DNA of 64,000 bases from Gonium pectorale (Eukaryota; Chlorophyta; Chlorophyceae; Chlamydomonadales; Volvocaceae), in contig LSYV01000002.1 of assembly GCA_001584585.1 (NCBI GenBank), positions 4,882,332 to 4,946,331 of the forward strand, read 5' to 3'. Under the pieces are notes generated by a model. That model was not told where the DNA came from and made no database searches. It worked only from the letters and a program-made list of their open reading frames with translations. Positions within the stretch are counted from its first letter, which is position 1. The number at the start of each line of letters is the position of its first letter. Both the position numbers and the translations under genes were made by a program. Positions 21,601 to 33,192 of this stretch are shown here, piece after piece.

Positions 21601-24600
21601 GTCCGAAGCAAACGGGCGGGCATGCGCGGGTGGAGCACGACGTACAGGTTTCACACAAGCAGCAGCAGAACGCGGCCACGAACCGGACGGCGGCCCGCGC
21701 CTATGGGTCCATCCCGCACGCATCTTGCTACCCGCGACCTCCACCCTCCCGAACCTCCAGCCCCGCCTACCAGCAGCGGGAACCCTGAGATGTAACCCGG
21801 GTTGCCGCTGGTGACGACGTCGATGGGCTGCGGGCTGGCGGTGAGCAGCCAGCTGACCCGCACGTCCTGCTGCAGGGGGCTGCTCGGGGAGAACACGTCC
21901 GTCAGCACAAAGGTCACCTCGGCCTGCAGGGTGGGGAAGGTGAGCGGCGGGATGCCGGTGAGTTGATCAAGAGGTTGGGAGGAGGAGTGAAGTGCGACAA
22001 TCTTGCGAGGGGCTACTGAAGTCCTGTCCTGCCCTCAACCACTGCACGTTCCCCACAGAGACCAAAGGCACGCAGCCAGAGTTCGCTCGTGTGGGCATCT
22101 CTCCCCCGCCCCGCCCCCAGCCCTGACCCCAGCCCTCACCGAGTCGATAAACCCGGGCGTGTCGGTGGCCGCCTCGTCGTTGACGGTGTAGTAGAAGGTG
22201 ATGTTCATGGAGCGTACCGCGTTGCTGCACAGACCGCTGCTGGCGTTGAAGGAGGAGGCGGCGCTGCTGCTGAGGGAGCTCAGGGCGCCCGTGACGGGAT
22301 CCAGGCGCTGCGGGGCGCAGGGCGTTGGGCAGCGGGGTGGGGGCCCTGACAGGGAGGGGCGGGTCCGGGGCGACGGCAAGCACGTGCTTCCCCCGGGCAG
22401 TGTGCGTGAGGCGATGAGCGAGACAGCTGAGACAATGGCACGGCGACATCGGCACACCGGTACCACTTAAGTCCAATTCACTCAGTTCACAAAGAGCAAA
22501 GGCGCCCGGCGACACCGTTCGGGCGGTGGTCGGCCTAGACAAGAGCTCACGATCCCGTCTTGCCCACCTCCCGCGCCCTGCACGGCGCACCTGTACGGAC
22601 ACGACAGTGAAGGACAGCGGGGAGAAGCCCGACCCACGGCCCGACAGCACTCGCTGGCTGCTGTAGTACTGGGGGCTGAGCAGCCCGCTGGCGCTGCAGG
22701 CGGAGCTCAGGTTGAGGGACAGCAGGTCGCGCTGGCAGCCGCTGTAAAAGTTCTGTGGGACGAAGACGGGGGCAGAGGGGCTAGCGGCACGAGGCAAACG
22801 CAATGCGGAGGGATCAGGGGCGGACTGAGGCGCAGCTAAATAGTGTTAAGCATGGTTTGAGTACAGGTTGCAGGCCTGGATAATCGCGATGCCCTGCAGG
22901 GTTCAAGCCCTGCGCGACTGGGCAGATGGCGCTGCGCTACCCAGCCATATACAGCGACTACACACGGAGCTGCAGCTGGCGGCGAGGAGAGACGAGGCTT
23001 AGCACTCCATGGGCGGGGTGTCAATGATGACATCATACGGAGAGCTGGGCGCATGGCTAGTGAATGGCCATCGTCAGTCCGCAGCCGATGCCCAGGATGC
23101 CACGAAGGTGGTGGCGCAAGGGGCTACCGCGCTCAGGCGCTCGCCTTGGCGTGATGGATGGAGCAAGGGCGACTGCAAAGGCGAGCGCCTGAGCGCGGTA
23201 GCCCCTTGTGTTCTCTCCCCTCCACCCCGGCACCCAACCCCCACGTGCCCCCGCCTCTGTGCATACCCCACCTTGCTCCCTGTGGGCACCGGCATCAGGT
23301 AGCCCACCACGAACTGGTCGTTGCACTCGCTGCTGAAGGCGGGGTACGGCACCGTGAGCGGCTGGGAGGTGGTTGCGCCCGCCGGCTGCACGTAGACGTA
23401 GCTGCGGAAGCGGTAGTCGGTGACCTTGGAGGGGGGCGACACGGCGGCGGGACACTGCGCCAGGTTGGCGTTGTCGCCTACGGCCCCCGCCGGAGGGTCT
23501 TGGTGCGGCAGAGGGAGGGTGAGGGAGAGCGGGTGGTGCACTCAGTTGAGTGGCCGTCATCCATGTGACGGTGGGCCGACAGGAGCGGGCGTACGGTGAC
23601 CTGCTGCGTTACGTGGGCAGCGCCTTACTATAACCCGTACTTCCTCGTTGCGCGAATATGCTTGCGGCAGGCATGGGCAAGGTCATCGTGTGCTCGTGTC
23701 CCACGCCCGCCTTTGAGCCCACTAGCAGCTTATACAGCGGATAGGGTCTTGGTGAACACATGCTCATCCCACCTGGGTACGTCTTCCCCAGGTCAGGATT
23801 GCTGTCAGAGGCTATGCACAGCAGCTCCGAGAAGAACTTGACCTCCGCCTGGTCCTTGACGATGGTGTAGAAGTCACCGCTGGAGGGCAGGTTCACCTGA
23901 GGGGGACCGCATAGGGGAGGTTAGAGAAGGGCGGAAGGAGCCGGCGACGAGCGGGATTCGCAGTAAGCGGGGGCCGTATGCAAGATCGACACGCGCCGCT
24001 TGCGAAGCTACGGCCCGTCACTCCGGCGCGGGCAATGGAGTTGAATGGCTCGAGGCACCTTGGGGCATGGCGGGATGAGAGCAGGGCCTCGCACACAGCT
24101 TGCAGGCCCCGCTCTGGGCCGCCCAGCTTCGCTGCCCTGCTGAAGAGCACAGCCTGCCCCTTGTCGTGCAGTGTCCGCATGGGGTACACTCGCCCTTGCA
24201 GTGTTGCACCACCAGAAGTGTTGCCACAGCAAAGCAATTCCTCACGGCCCACGGCCCTCATCCACCGATGCTGCACACGCCTCATGCCTTGTGGACAGAA
24301 TCCACCCCGAATTCTGCAAGCTCTAGCCTTCAGCATCCTTGGCAGCCCACTCTGGCCCGCCGCACCTTCACCACATAGTCCTTGGGCACGCAATACGTCA
24401 GCTCCTGCTGCTTGGAGCCCTCAGGTAGGCATACACCCTCCGAAGTGAACAGCGTCGTGAGGCCGGCGGGGCACTGGCTGTCGCAGCAGCACCCCAAGTC
24501 GCAGCCATCCTCGCGCAGGTCGCAGTTGCAGTTAGCAGTAAGGTTCCGGGTGGTGGTGGGGCTGGCAGGCACCAGGCTCCAGTCCAGCGTGTACGTCTCG

Positions 24601-24704
24601 GTCGCCTGACAGGCTACTCTATGCGCTAAGAAGGCTGCTGAGAGCGCCGTGAGCAGCACACAAGTAGTGAACCGCGGCGTAGTGCGCAGGGCCGCGGTGC
24701 GCAT
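18653..24704 (-). CDS. TCTN1: Tectonic, ciliary transition-zone membrane protein, 653 aa
   Basis: Ten exons on the minus strand join in phase: 24704-24366, 23896-23773, 23498-23272, 22752-22591, 22307-22140, 21923-21771, 21521-21328, 19890-19758, 19398-19264 and 18979-18653. The protein starts with a hydrophobic signal peptide (FTTCVLLTALSAAFLAH). A cysteine cluster with the tectonic pattern CNCDLREDGCDLGCCCDSQCP (written with one extra residue than the C-C core) follows at about 58-78. A long Ser/Thr-rich luminal region with many sequons comes next (NLT, NLS, NAS, NIT, NAT, NVT, NGT). A C-terminal membrane helix, GWVLVLVALLAVGMAQLL, at about 628-645 is followed by a short tail. Tectonics act with the MKS/B9 complex at the ciliary transition zone, gating entry of membrane proteins. 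The intron at 19891-21327 holds an assembly gap and a duplicated segment. The gene is head-to-head with the ADCS gene. Confidence 0.88.
19999..20460. repeat. 462-bp segment, copy 1, ending at an N gap
   Basis: This segment is repeated at 20481-20942 with one difference that I can see (G at 20450, A at 20932). Copy 1 ends exactly where the N run starts and copy 2 begins exactly where it stops, so an unmerged contig overlap is the likeliest cause. It lies in a tectonic intron. Confidence 0.95.
20461..20480. other. Assembly gap, 20 N
   Basis: Twenty N between the two 462-bp copies. The round size suggests an arbitrary scaffolding gap. Confidence 0.99.
20481..20942. repeat. 462-bp segment, copy 2, starting after an N gap
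   Basis: Second copy of 19999-20460. Both copies are dense in GCAAGGA and its complement TCCTTGC, often paired as short inverted repeats. The motif series continues past this copy to about 21005. Confidence 0.95.
23117..23208. repeat. Perfect hairpin: 31-bp inverted repeat with 30-nt loop
   Basis: The arm 23117-23147 (CAAGGGGCTACCGCGCTCAG and 11 more bases) is exactly complementary to 23178-23208, with a 30-nt loop. It lies in the tectonic intron between 22753 and 23271. The pairing does not extend outside the arms. It could be a small-RNA precursor, a tiny terminal-inverted-repeat element or a recombination product. Confidence 0.9.
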
Positions 24705-25091
24705 TTTGGTATATGTCTGCTGGTTTGCCTAGCGTCAGAGAGTGAGAATTACGTCCCCATTTGCACTACATCGCTCTCATTAAGTGCTAAAGCGTTGCTG
24801 TCCTTGCTCACACCCCGAATCGGCGCGAAATTGGAAACTGAATAGCTGAGTAGCGGGTATACAGTTTTGAGGAGGAGGAGCTAGATACAGGCTCCGCCCC
24901 AGAATTGAGTGTTTGGTTCCAGGCGGAATCCTACTAACGGTAATGTCTAGTAAACGCCGTGATGTGACGTAGAATATCCAGCTATTTCCAAGAAAGCTTT
25001 GTTTGCATTCTCAAACTTTGATTCCTCCGCTTTGTGTCTGCGGAAGGCCCGCCTCCACACATACCGGTATACATGCTCCACAACTTAGCGA
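24705..25091. promoter_or_regulatory. Shared upstream region of tectonic and ADCS
   Basis: The two start codons are 387 bp apart and point away from each other, so both promoters must lie here or overlap the genes. The sequence is clearly more AT-rich than the flanking exons. No specific factor site is claimed. Confidence 0.6.
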
Positions 25092-28000
25092 ATGCGAACG
25101 CTATTGATTGATAATTATGACAGTTATACATACAACTTGTTTCAAGTGATCGCCGTGGTTGACGGAGGTGCGAAGTGCAAGGGCACAACTGTAATTGCCT
25201 TAATGCTGGGATAATTCGTGGTGTTGTAGCTGATATGGATTGTGGCTCACCGACGGCCATTCACGCCGCCACGGCTGCCGGCACGCCACGCCACACGGTG
25301 CACCCAACCGTGCCAATTGCTCCGCAGAGCTTCCACTCGTATACTACAATGATGAAATCACATTGGAGGAGGTATCGGCCTTGTTTAACGCCGGTGCAGT
25401 GCACAGCGTCGTCATTTCCCCCGGGCCCGGCACGCCGAGCAACCCAAAAGACATAGGTACGCGTGTTGGCCTCCCCTTCTGTCCATACAAGAACGTAGCC
25501 TCGACCTAAGCTCATGCCCCGACTGCCCACGCCACTCTGCGCCCCAGGCGTGTGCCTGGACGTGCTGCAGCATCTGCCGCATGTGCCGGTGCTGGGCATC
25601 TGCCTGGGCCACCAGGCGCTCGCGCTGGCGCACGGCGCGGCGGTGGTGCGCGCTCCCGAGCCGGTGCACGGCCGCCTCAGCCGTCTGCGGCACAGCGGAC
25701 ACGCTCTGTTCCGGGAGGTGCCCTCGGGCCCCGGCTTCGATGTGGTCCGGTACCACTCCCTGCTGGTGGACGAGCGCTCCCTGCCAGACTGCCTGGAGCC
25801 CATCTGCTGGACGGACGGCGGCCACACAGCCGTCACGCTCGCCCGGGACCAAGGGCCCGAGGCCGCGCCCGGGACCGACGTCCACCGAGCGGCTGCGTCG
25901 GCTCCGTTGGCGGCCGCCGCCTCGGGGAACGGCCGCGGTTTGCTGATGGGCTTGGCCCACCGCAACCGGCCGCACTACGGGGTGCAGTTCCACCCCGAGT
26001 CGGTGGCCACCCGGTATGGGATCGCGCTGATGCGCAACTTCCGGGACCTGGCGGCACAGCACTGGCGGGCGCGGGCGGAGGCGGGGGCGGGGCCGCAGCT
26101 GGAGCCGCAACTCAGGTATGGTGGGTCGGCTGCAATGCAGCGAGCGGTCGTGAGTGCCCGCTGATCTGGATCTGGTTTCCGACTTCCCAAGCCTAGCCCG
26201 GCGCTTACTCGGGATATTAATTCCCAATTCCGGCCCCAATAGGCCCGTCGCCGACATCATAGGTCCGCCGGGCCGCCTGCCGTCGGTACCGGCCTGGCCG
26301 TCAGCCCAGCACCAGCGCGGCGCGCCGCTGCGACTGGCGTGGCGGCCGCTGCGGGGGCTGCTGACGCGCCTGCCCGGGGGCAGCCAGGGCATCTTTGAGC
26401 TGCTGTACGGCTGGGCGCAAGACACGTTTTGGCTGGACAGGTGAGGGCGTGCCGGCGGGGTGGGCCGTGGGCGACGGGCCGCGAGTGCCGGGGACGAGAG
26501 ACAGTGGGGTAGGAGCAAGCCAGCTGGGCAGCCGGATGCGACGACCGCCGGTACGCTGCGTCCGCTGCGCGGTGGCAGCCTGTGCACACGTGGCGACCGC
26601 CGTGCGACGGCAGCAATGCGCTGCTGGCATGCAGCCGCCCCACCACCGCCTGCCCTCAGCCTCTGCGTACCTTTGCAGCCCACACATGCCTTCCCTTGAA
26701 TGTTGCCTCGGGTGGCGAAGGCCCGCACACAACGTTACCCTTGCCTTCCGCAGCGCTGCCGCCGACCGCGGGCGCTTCTCCTACATGGGCGGGCGGGGCG
26801 GGCCGCTGTGGCGCAAGCTCACGTACAGGCTGCCGCTGCCGCCGGCCGCTGCGGCCGCTACGGCGGGTCCGACGGGTGCGGCCCACCAGACCGCCACCTC
26901 GCCGGAGAGCCCCGGCTGTGCACATGCGGGGCCCTCTGCACGTGCCACCGACGCCTCTGCGCCTAGCCACGCGCAGCCAATTGGCCGCTGCGATGGACCT
27001 GTTAACCCGAGGCCAGCGCCCGGCACGCTAGGAGGCGACCCCCGCCCAGGGCTCCCACCCGGGTCTCGCAGCGACGCGGCCAGCCACTCGGGGCCGCACC
27101 TTCAGCCTCTGCCCGCCTCCGCCTGTGGCGGTATGCTGCACACCGAGGCCGCTGACGGCACCACCTCTGTGACCCGCACGCCCCTCGGCCTCCTGGACCA
27201 CCTCCAGTCCCTGCTCGCCAGCCAGCGGCTGCTGGTGGAGCCGGAGGCGGCCCGGGAGCTGCCGTTCAACATGTGGGGTGGCCTGGTGGGCTACCTGGGC
27301 TACGAGCTCAAGGCCGAGTGCGGCGCGGCGCACGCCCACGCAGCGGCCACCCCCGACGCGGTGCTGTTCCTGGCGGACCGGCTGGTGGCCGTGGACCACC
27401 GGGAGGGGGACGTGTTCCTGCTGGCGATGTACCGCGGGGTGGATGCGGGGGCGGAGGGAGAGGAGGCGGAGGGAGTGGGGAGAGAGGGCCAGGAGGCGAT
27501 GGCGCGGACTTGGTTGGCGGAGACGGAACGCGCGCTGGAGCAGGCGGCAGCGGAGGCGGCCGGCCGGCCGGCGGCCGGTGTGGGACAGGATCAGTACGGC
27601 TGCAGCCCTGCCAAGCGGCCCTGCGCTGGCGATGAGCGCTGCCAGCCGGCACACCTAGCGTCCTCGGTACCTGGTGCCAACAGCCTGAAAGCAAGCGGGC
27701 TGGTGGCGAACGGACATCTTCCAAGCTGCGCACCTGAGGACAGCGAGCCTGCCCTGCAGCCCGAGGCCGCAACTCCGCTGTCGGCCCCCGGCTCAGCATC
27801 GCCCTGCTGCACGGCCTCGGCGCACGAGTCGCCGCCCTGCCAGCCCGCAACAGGGACTGCCACGGCGGGAGCCTTCACCAGCGGCGTGGTGCCCTTTTCG
27901 CTGGCGCACCCCCGGGCCGCCTACCTGTCCAACATCGCGGCCTGCCAAGAGGCGCTAGCCGCGGGCGAGAGCTACGAGGTGTGCCTCACCACGGCCCTCA

Positions 28001-29715
28001 CCCGGCCCGCGGCGCCCGACCCGCCCGCGCTCTACCGGATGCTGCGATCGCTCAACCCAGCGCCCTACGCGGCATGGCTGCAGTGCGGCCCGTCGGGTGG
28101 GTCGTGGGTGCGATCCGGCGAGGCAGAGCCCGGGGGGTGTTGGGGCGGGAAAGGTCAGGGTGGGGCAATGAGACGAGTGAGGGCCAAGAACGGAAGAAGC
28201 TGGTCGTGCTCCTGGGGGGACGCTTCCCACCCTGTTCGCTCCGGAGAGGGTCGTGCTCGTCCAACTGTGCGAGTACTGTCTAAACGCCGGGTACGAGGGT
28301 AACATCGCAACTGCTACTGGCAGGCGCTACCCGACAGCACAGTTATCCCTGCCGCCCGCCGATGCCGTCGTGCCTTTGCCCTCCTTCGCCAGCGCCATGC
28401 GCTCTCCCCCGCACACCCCGACCCACCCCTGGCCACCCTGTCGCCGCCCGCAGGTCCCACCATCTGCTGCTCCTCGCCCGAGCGCTTCCTGCGGGGCGAC
28501 CGGGGCGGCCTGCTGGAGGCGCGTCCCATCAAGGGAACGGCGGCGCGCGTGCCGGCCGACCCCGCCGCCGACTTCGCGGCCGCCGCGGAGCTGGCCCGTT
28601 CCGAAAAGGAGCGCGCGGAAAACTTAATGATCGTGGACCTGCTGCGGAACGACCTGGGCCGTGTGTGTGAGGTGCGAGTGGCGGGGCAGGGTTAGGAGGG
28701 GAAAAAAGTCTGCGCTGATGGGGACTGAGGAAGGTGGTGTTTTGCATTGTTCAAAATGTGTCTGGATGAGAACCACTCGCTCGTTCGTAGCTATGGGAGG
28801 GGCGTCCTGGCGATTACGATATGATGCTCGGAGGGGACGCTTCTCCTCAGTTGGCGTATCTCCCTAACGTGCCTTAAGCGCAATGGGCATCCTATCCAGC
28901 CTCAATTACGGTCTGCAGATTGGCAGCGTGCACGTGCCGGGCCTGATGGACATCGAGTCGTACGCAACGGTGCACCAGATGGTGTCCACCGTGCGGGGGG
29001 TAAGGCGAGCAGACGTCACGGCGCTGGACGCCATACGAGCGGCCTTCCCGGGCGGCTCCATGACTGGTGAGGCGGGCGGGTACCGTACGCTGTTACCTCT
29101 AGTTTTGAGGCGGGGCCCAACTACCGGACCGGCAGCGAGTTTGAGCTGCTGATGGCACCGGGCTGCTGGCAACGTGGCGTGGGCTGCACACGGCACCTGT
29201 TGCTTGGCAGCCATAGCGCGCGTAGGGCGTACGGATCCCCGACATGAAGCGGTCAGCTAGCCGCTTCTAACTTGGCGCCCATCGCCTGCCTCCCTGCCAC
29301 ACATCTGCCCTCGCCCGGGTGGCCCGCAGGCGCTCCCAAGGTCCGTACGATGGCCATCATTGACTCGCTGGAGGGCCGGGCCCGCGGCGTGTACTCGGGC
29401 TGCATCGGCTTCATGTCCTTTAACGACACGTTCGACCTTAACATTGTCATCCGGACGGCCGTCATGCAGCATGAGGAGCGGCAGGACGGGGCGGCAGGAG
29501 GACGGCAAGAAGACTGCCGGACCCAGGCAGCTAACGGGGCGGCCAGCGCGCCGGCGCCTGTTCGCTGCATGAGCATCGGCGCGGGCGGGGCCATCGTGGT
29601 GCAGTCGCAGCTGGAGGCCGAGTACGAGGAGATGCGGCTCAAGGCGCGGGCGCTGCTGCGCGCTGTGGGCATGTGCGAGGGTGTGGAGGGGCCGGTGCCG
29701 GTACTGGCCGAATGA
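25092..29715 (+). CDS. ADCS: Bifunctional aminodeoxychorismate synthase (PabA-PabB fusion), 1021 aa
   Basis: Eight exons, 25092-25167, 25328-25456, 25548-26115, 26243-26440, 26754-28096, 28454-28671, 28919-29066 and 29330-29715, stay in frame. The protein converts chorismate and glutamine to 4-amino-4-deoxychorismate, the first step of p-aminobenzoate and folate synthesis. The N-terminal glutaminase half starts [18 protein letters not shown] and has [13 protein letters not shown], nucleophile C87 in GICLGHQ, and GVQFHPES. The PabB half has [17 protein letters not shown]798 in [10 protein letters not shown] (ADCS carries Lys where anthranilate synthase has Ala), [16 protein letters not shown] and [10 protein letters not shown] at 892-901. 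Two long low-complexity insertions (about 26850-27170 and 27560-27880) lengthen PabB. Plant ADCS is plastid-targeted, but no transit peptide is visible. An acceptor-like TTAG just before the start leaves room for a 5' exon. Confidence 0.93.
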
Positions 29716-30057
29716 TACATGGTGCTGTGTACTTGGGATGGATAATGCATCATGGATTACGTGTTTCCACACCTGAAATATGGATTAGAGCGAACGTACA
29801 ATTCTGCGGGCTGGACTGAGAGGCGTGGGCACGGGCTCGAAGCGGAAACCGCCGTCTGAACTTAACCGTGCAATGCGTGCGTTGGCACGCGCCCCAGCTG
29901 CTGAAGCATCGCGGCCACGGGTGTGTGAGGGGCGCCCCATACGGTGGCAGGAGGGAGCCCGCACCAACACACGTCACCAGAGGTCCCGAAGTCGTGGCAC
30001 GTGCAGAGGAGTTCTGCAGCAATACCTCCCGCACACCCCGCCGCACACCCCACTTGT

Positions 30058-30062
30058 TGTAA
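30058..30062 (+). terminator. Candidate TGTAA polyadenylation signal of ADCS
   Basis: TGTAA lies 343 nt after the ADCS stop and 70 nt before the stop of the convergent sulfotransferase gene. The two 3' ends are therefore very close or overlap. Confidence 0.45.
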
Positions 30063-30131
30063 CACAAGTCACCAAGCTCACGCATCAGCTTCCTAGCCGC
30101 TCACTTTGCATCGGCGGCCCTCCTCCCGGCA

Positions 30132-31642
30132 TCATCCGGCACCGCCGCCTGCTGCCCCTGCTCTCCCCGCACCTCCACCGCCACGCCCTCCGCCCAGCCC
30201 TATCGCCTGCATCTGCCGCTCAAACCTCCTCTCTGCCAGCCGGTACAGCTCCACGTCCCGCCCGTTGGCCGCCTCCAGCTGGCGCAGCACATCGGGGTCC
30301 ACCGGCTGGTAGCGCTTGGCATTGTTGTGGTAATGCAGGTTCTTAGGCGGCGGGTCGGACGCCAGGCCCAGCGCATGCTGCACGTAGCGCATGGTGTCCT
30401 GCACGTGCCGCGTGAGGCCCACCACGCAAAAGCTATCAAGCGCCGCCGCAGCCTTGCCGTACAGTTGCTCGCTGTCGTAAACGGCGGGCGCGCCGTCCTT
30501 GCAGCAGAAGTCCCCCGCGAGCACTCGCGTCATGCGGTTGCGGCTGATGGCGACGCCCGCGGGGTCGTGGACAAAATACTGCACAACGGTGGAGTTGAGC
30601 GCGCCGGGCTCGCCGTGCCGGCGGAGCATGTGGAAGTGGCTGACCGCGCGCGCCGCTGGCTCACGCAGATTGACGATGAGCAGCGTGGTGTTGCGCACGT
30701 GGGGCGGCAGCGCGTCTATGATGCGATAGTCGTGGTGGCTGGCGGTCAGCTTGCAGCTGCGCCGAAAGTGGCTGCCGCTGGCGATGGCTTTGTCGTAGTA
30801 CTCGAAATTGCGCGCGTTGCAGGACGCGTTGGAGCCAGCCGCGCTGCTTGGCTGGCATTGATATGGCATGTGCCTGTCGGGGCGGCGGACCGCGGGCCCG
30901 ATGGGCCGGGGGTACGAGGAATGGGCGAATGGGATTGCGGGAGGAGGGAGAAAGAGGAGAGTGATGTGGACCGATGTATGCGAGATGAGCTGCAGGCTCA
31001 GGTGTGATCCAAGGGGTATTGTGCGCAAGGGACCATGCAGTGTGTAGCGGGCCTGCAAGGCATCGGTTGCTATCCTTCAGCTGCTACCACCGCCACTCGG
31101 GAGAGAAAAGACGCAGGGTATTCGCAGTGGGGCGTGCCGCCCCCCCTCCCGGCGTGTGGCTGATGACAACAAGCAGCAAGGTGGAGGTGCGACTCTGGGG
31201 AGTGACACTGTGCCCTGGCTCATCCCGGCGTGCCTCCTTGTGGCCATCCTGCTGCCTGCGCGCACTGCGGCCCCCCGTCCCTGAATCCGCATGGCCTGCA
31301 CAGTGCCCGTAGCGCATGCCACACTGCCATCGGGACTCGTATTGCCCTCCCCCCCAAAAAAACACGAGCACGTCCGATGCGAGAGGGGTGTCTGCCCGAT
31401 TATGCTTACTTGAGGTAATTGCATATCGCGCCCTGCTTGAAGCGGCGCTTGACAGCTGACTGCAGGAAGGTCCGCAGCGAAGTCCCGCCGGTCTTCTCTA
31501 TGTGCAGCAGAAGGACATGGTTTACAACTTTTGGGCAGCATCCTGGGAGCTCCGGGCGGCAGAAGCTTGGCTTCTGGGCTTCAGAAGCTAGAGCCAGCGA
31601 CAGCTGGAGCAAAACCGCTGCTATCCATACTCTGGCATTCAT
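30132..31642 (-). CDS. Sulfotransferase family protein, secretory pathway, 324 aa
   Basis: Two exons on the minus strand, 31642-31410 and 30873-30132, join in phase 2. The chosen start gives a signal peptide or anchor (MNARVWIAAVLLQLSLALAS). A P-loop-like 5'-phosphosulfate-binding motif, LHIEKTGGTS, follows at about 46-55, and a 3'-phosphate-binding motif, LIVNLREPAARAVSHF, further on. Cysteines and the sequons NAS, NTT and NST fit a Golgi-lumen enzyme that transfers sulfate from PAPS to a glycan or a protein residue. The acceptor cannot be told from sequence. The C-terminus ends in a Gly/Ala/Arg-rich tail. An in-frame ATG 99 nt upstream would add a less hydrophobic leader. It is convergent with the ADCS gene. 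Confidence 0.8.
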
Positions 31643-33192
31643 GCCAACATAACCGTTATGTTGCGTAGCCGGTGTCACTGTTAGGGCAGCCGCAACAGCT
31701 ATAAGGTGGTCGCGAAAGTAGACAAACTCCACAAGGGACACAACCTAGACGAGATGCGTAGAGTAAACGTCATAGAGCAGATGCCGTGCGTATATGATCC
31801 CCATCGCATGTGATGGTGCACCATGGTGCACATGTACGGCCACACCAACAAGGCACAGGCCCTAACGACAACCGCCAAACCCGTGCCCACCGTGCACTGT
31901 ACCCACAGCCGCGTCCTTGAGCTTCTCTTCCCATCCCTTGCGACAATTCCTTAACAATGCCCGAGCGCAGAACGACCCGCCAGGATAGTGCCCTGCGTCG
32001 ACAGTCCAGCCTGGCGTCGACCCGGTGCCACATTGCGCACCGATCACGTGCGGCCGCGCCCGCCATTGCCCCGTTTCGGGAAGTTGCAATCTTGGGTGTC
32101 GAGGACCCCCGGCTCAGTGCCCAGCCTCGTCCAGGCCACTGAAGAGCGCGAGCCAGCGGAGGAGGGCACCGACCCTACTGATCTCCACCCTACTGACCTA
32201 ACGCGCCTTCGGTGCTCTAGTAGCTCTGTTGCCAACTGGCTGCTGGTTACGGCCTGCTGCTCACAAACGGCGATGAGAAGGAAGAGGATGACCCCATACC
32301 CATCCCACGCCGAGCCCACGTGGCAGGAGCGCAAGCGCGTGGTCAAGGGCACGCATACCTGGGCGGTGCTGCGGGCGTGTGCTGGCCACCGACAGCAGCG
32401 ACTGCCCCGGCAAGGCGTCAACGACTGGCAATCGAGAGCGCGTGCTTCGTGCGGCAAAGCTCTGAAGCTAAAATTGGCGTGGGCAAAACAGGCCGAGCGT
32501 CGGGGAGCGGTTTATGTGACACTCTCGGTGTTTCATGTGGGCACCTTAGCAGTGCGCATCGCCAACCTGCCGGTGAACGTCCACAGATGGGCGACGGCGC
32601 GCACCAGACCAGTCCCCAGCAAGCCACACAAACAGAAAGGGCGCGGGCCGTCCAGCGCAGTTCTTGACTGCCTGCCGATGACACGCCGGCTGACCCGAGG
32701 GCAGCTGTGGCACGTCTGGCACGAAAACCGTCATGCATCAACAACTCAGAATGCACAAGTTGGAAGCGCGACAGCACTTATGGCCTAAGCTGGTTGGCAT
32801 CTGCCCATCCCGCACACACGAAACTCGGCGAGCAACTGCGATGCCACGCGTTGAGGTACTACATTAACCCACGGCAATACCGCAGTCAGCACCCGCCGTT
32901 GTCCTAACCCAGCGTGCCTCCCAGGTGCGAGTTGACAAGGCGAAAACACAAAATAGGGAGATGTACCCAGGCGTATGTCAGTCTTATAGCACTTTGATGC
33001 GCGTTCAGGTACACCACCATAATCCGAAAGACATAATGAATATAGTAGGAACAGACAACACTCGCGTCCTGCTGCGGCAGAGCGCGCAACTTCCCTCCTC
33101 TTTTAGACCGCACCTACCACAGCAGTACAAGTACGACAGTAACTCCCGCACATGCTTCCGCACTATCAGTCAGCGCCCTACCCGCTACCCTT
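31643..33192. other. Intergenic, no supported gene
   Basis: About 1.5 kb holding the sulfotransferase promoter and the 3' region of the ankyrin membrane protein. A 266-codon open frame at 31988-32788 (plus) has no motif and no typical coding bias. Confidence 0.45.

Noticed and set aside
22861..22930. tRNA-like GGTTCAAGCCC box
   Set aside because: It resembles a B box, but the T-arm does not pair correctly and no acceptor or anticodon arm could be placed.
31988..32788. 266-codon open frame on the plus strand
   Set aside because: No motif, no splice partner, composition of many Arg/Thr/Pro/Cys without coding periodicity, and it lies in an intergenic stretch.
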